Assembly (NCBI GenBank): GCA_007130865.1
Contig: SLRR01000300.1
Location: forward strand, 1 to 32,716
Reading direction: 5' to 3'
From: Spirochaeta sp.
GTDB lineage: Bacteria; Spirochaetota; Spirochaetia; DSM-27196; Alkalispirochaetaceae
Length of the DNA: 32,716 bases
Below are positions 31,227 to 32,716 of this stretch, in pieces. The notes beneath the pieces are model-generated. The model saw only the letters and a program-made list of their open reading frames with translations. It was not told the DNA's origin and searched no databases. Numbering within the stretch: position 1 is the stretch's first letter; every line of letters begins with the position of its first letter. A program made the position numbers and the translations under genes.

Positions 31227-32716
31227 TCAGTCCTGTAATGCTTCCCAGATGCGTTGCGGAGTTAGAGGCAGATCTCGTACCACCCTGCCGACCGCATCGT
31301 ATAGCGCCGCCGCAACTGCCGGCGGGAGAGCCAGAATGCCGCCCTCCGCAGCACCTTTTGCACCGTACGGCCCCGGTCCGTCGCCGTTCTCAACGTGCAG
31401 CGAGATCAGCTCCTCCGGGGTGTCCATCGTCGTGGGAATCCGGTAGTCCAGCGAACCAAGATTGAGCACCCGCCCGCGATCGTCCATCACGTAGTGTTCC
31501 ATCAAGGTGTGACCCAGCGCCTGAATCGCACCGCCATCGTCCTGCATAGCCACGTGCTGCGAGTTGAGTGCCCGTCCCACGTCGGCGACGGTCACAAGCT
31601 TGTGAAACACGATCATCCCGGTTTCCCGGTCAAGTCCGATCTCCACTGCGGTACACGTGACCTCGTAAAACGCGGGCCTGCCGTTCAGCGGATGATCCTC
31701 GACGTACTCGGCCCGAGCCGACCCGGTACCGATCACTTCGCCTTTAACCTTGCTGAACCGCTCCGCCATTACCTCGGTAAAAGTCTTTCTTCCGACGGCA
31801 CATTCGATCACTCCCGGTTCAACGATCCGCGCCTCACATCCGTAATACTCCTCGGCGATCTCACGAACCTGTCGCGCCACATCACGACTCGCCCGGAGCA
31901 CGGCGTTTCCCATGAATACCGACGATCGACTCGCCGACGTCTGGAGGTCGAAGGGAACACTCTGGGTGTCGCCCATCGCCACCAGGATGTTCTCCACGGG
32001 CAATCCGAGTTCTTCCGCCGCGATCTGTGTATATACCGTGCGCGCGCCCTGACCCATATCCGAGGTGCCGGCGTGAACGGTGGCACTGCCGTCGGGGTGC
32101 AGACGTACGATCGAGTAGGACGCTCCCGTGGTAGGGCCGAACTTGAGCCCCATCGCCAATCCCCGGTAACGGCCCGGAGGACGGGGAGCATCCCATCCGA
32201 TCGCGTCGGCGCCCTTCTGAAGCGTTTCCACCCAGCGTCCGTCCGCGGGAGGATCGTCGGGCATGAAAGTCTCGCCAAACTCCGCTAGATTTCTCATACG
32301 CAACTGCACCGGATCGATATCAAGACGACGAGCTCCCTCGTTTATCTGGCACTCTACAGGCCAGTTGGACTGGGGAATTCCGAATCCCCGCATCGCGGTG
32401 CTCGGCACGGTATTTGAAAAAACGCCCCGCGCGAGGATCCTAACGTGCGGTACACGATAGGGTCCGGCGGCCGCGTATCCTCCTTTTGCTATCAGGCGAC
32501 CGGCGATATCCTCGTACGCGCCGATCAGGTAGTTAATCTCAAGATCCTGAAAAACGATCCTTCCGTCCCGGCTGAAACCGGTCCTGATGTGTGCCTCCGC
32601 GGACGTACGGCGAACCGCCTGGAAACTCTCCTCCAGAGTGAGCTCCAGGCGCAGCGGACGGCCGATTCTCGTCGCGAAGTACGCCAGAAGCGGTTCGTAC
32701 TTCGCGTGCTGCTTCC
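31227..32716 (-). CDS. XDH-family molybdopterin-binding subunit, set C, C-terminal two thirds (cut by window edge)
   Basis: The frame is open from the right edge to a stop at 31227 (about 495 residues). From the edge it reads KQHAKYEPLLAYFATRIGRP, following the expected GGFGGKQ motif, then GPYRVPHVRILARGVFSNT, TAMRGFGIPQ, GTSDMGQGARTVYTQI, and GPYGAKGAAEGG with the presumed catalytic Glu. It is closely similar throughout to the set B catalytic subunit at 8390-10663. The N-terminal part and any small and FAD subunits lie outside. It is followed on the same strand, 26 nt later, by transketolase, making an XDH-transketolase-transaldolase unit. Confidence 0.94.
   Translation of the reverse strand, partial: KQHAKYEPLLAYFATRIGRPLRLELTLEESFQAVRRTSAEAHIRTGFSRDGRIVFQDLEINYLIGAYEDIAGRLIAKGGYAAAGPYRVPHVRILARGVFSNTVPSTAMRGFGIPQSNWPVECQINEGARRLDIDPVQLRMRNLAEFGETFMPDDPPADGRWVETLQKGADAIGWDAPRPPGRYRGLAMGLKFGPTTGASYSIVRLHPDGSATVHAGTSDMGQGARTVYTQIAAEELGLPVENILVAMGDTQSVPFDLQTSASRSSVFMGNAVLRASRDVARQVREIAEEYYGCEARIVEPGVIECAVGRKTFTEVMAERFSKVKGEVIGTGSARAEYVEDHPLNGRPAFYEVTCTAVEIGLDRETGMIVFHKLVTVADVGRALNSQHVAMQDDGGAIQALGHTLMEHYVMDDRGRVLNLGSLDYRIPTTMDTPEELISLHVENGDGPGPYGAKGAAEGGILALPPAVAAALYDAVGRVVRDLPLTPQRIWEALQD

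Noticed and set aside
1-32716. Mobile elements, CRISPR arrays, tRNA or rRNA genes
   Set aside because: No transposase or integrase proteins, no spaced direct-repeat arrays and no recognisable tRNA or rRNA sequence were seen on reading through.

Overview
The window is a dense catabolic region from a GC-rich bacterium, probably a spirochaete (Spirochaetales or a relative). The main taxonomic clue is the transporter binding protein at 21240-22511. Its signal peptide ends VVFA followed by GGRAEAE and has no lipobox cysteine, a pattern common in Spirochaeta/Treponema-type exported proteins. This is an inference from one protein. No rRNA, tRNA, CRISPR array, transposase or integrase is visible. Almost all the DNA is coding, many genes overlap by 4-8 nt, and no gap reaches 300 bases.

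Layout: (1) 1-4465, minus strand: a GntR/FCD regulator, then a xanthine-dehydrogenase (XDH) type operon in the order FAD subunit, 2Fe-2S subunit, cyclase-family hydrolase, DRE-TIM acyltransferase/lyase, Mo-subunit. The Mo-subunit runs off the left edge. (2) 4581-8099, plus strand: an enolase-superfamily enzyme and an Old Yellow Enzyme/FadH-like Fe-S flavoprotein. The GntR/enolase intergenic region and the flavoprotein promoter carry near-identical 22-bp operator-like sites. (3) 8390-12008, minus strand: a complete FAD, 2Fe-2S, Mo XDH set. (4) 12194-14804, minus strand: ferredoxin, aldehyde:ferredoxin oxidoreductase (AOR) and a MoaD-like protein, divergent from an AraC regulator (14907-15737). 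(5) 15892-20955: an unusual PEP-utilizing/swivelling-His-domain protein, a xylose-isomerase-like TIM barrel (minus strand), a zinc alcohol dehydrogenase and a beta-propeller lactonase. (6) 21240-27965: a branched-chain-amino-acid-type ABC transporter. The binding protein is on plus; the permeases and ATPases are on minus, followed by a Tm-1-like (UPF0261) and PEP-hydrolase-like pair. (7) 28034-32716, minus strand: a third XDH Mo-subunit (cut at the right edge), a transketolase and a transaldolase.

The most notable feature is a repeated palindrome, consensus CGATAATCGATTATCG or its mirror arrangement CGATTATCGATAATCG. It occurs at five separate transcription-unit starts (12.11, 15.86, 18.70, 21.18 and 27.98 kb), each beside a recognisable or partial sigma-70 promoter. 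It ties XDH set B, the PEP-type protein, the isomerase and dehydrogenase/lactonase genes and both halves of the transporter into one apparent local regulon. The GntR-associated sites at 4484 and 6082 share its 7-nt GAT spacing and may be a related operator.

Taken together, the window looks like an uptake and degradation island. A solute enters through a Liv-type ABC transporter, is oxidised by molybdenum/tungsten hydroxylases and flavin or zinc dehydrogenases, is opened or hydrolysed by lactonase and cyclase-type hydrolases, and is fed to central carbon metabolism through isomerase, transketolase and transaldolase steps. The actual substrate cannot be read from the sequence. N-heterocycles and unusual sugars or sugar acids are both compatible.
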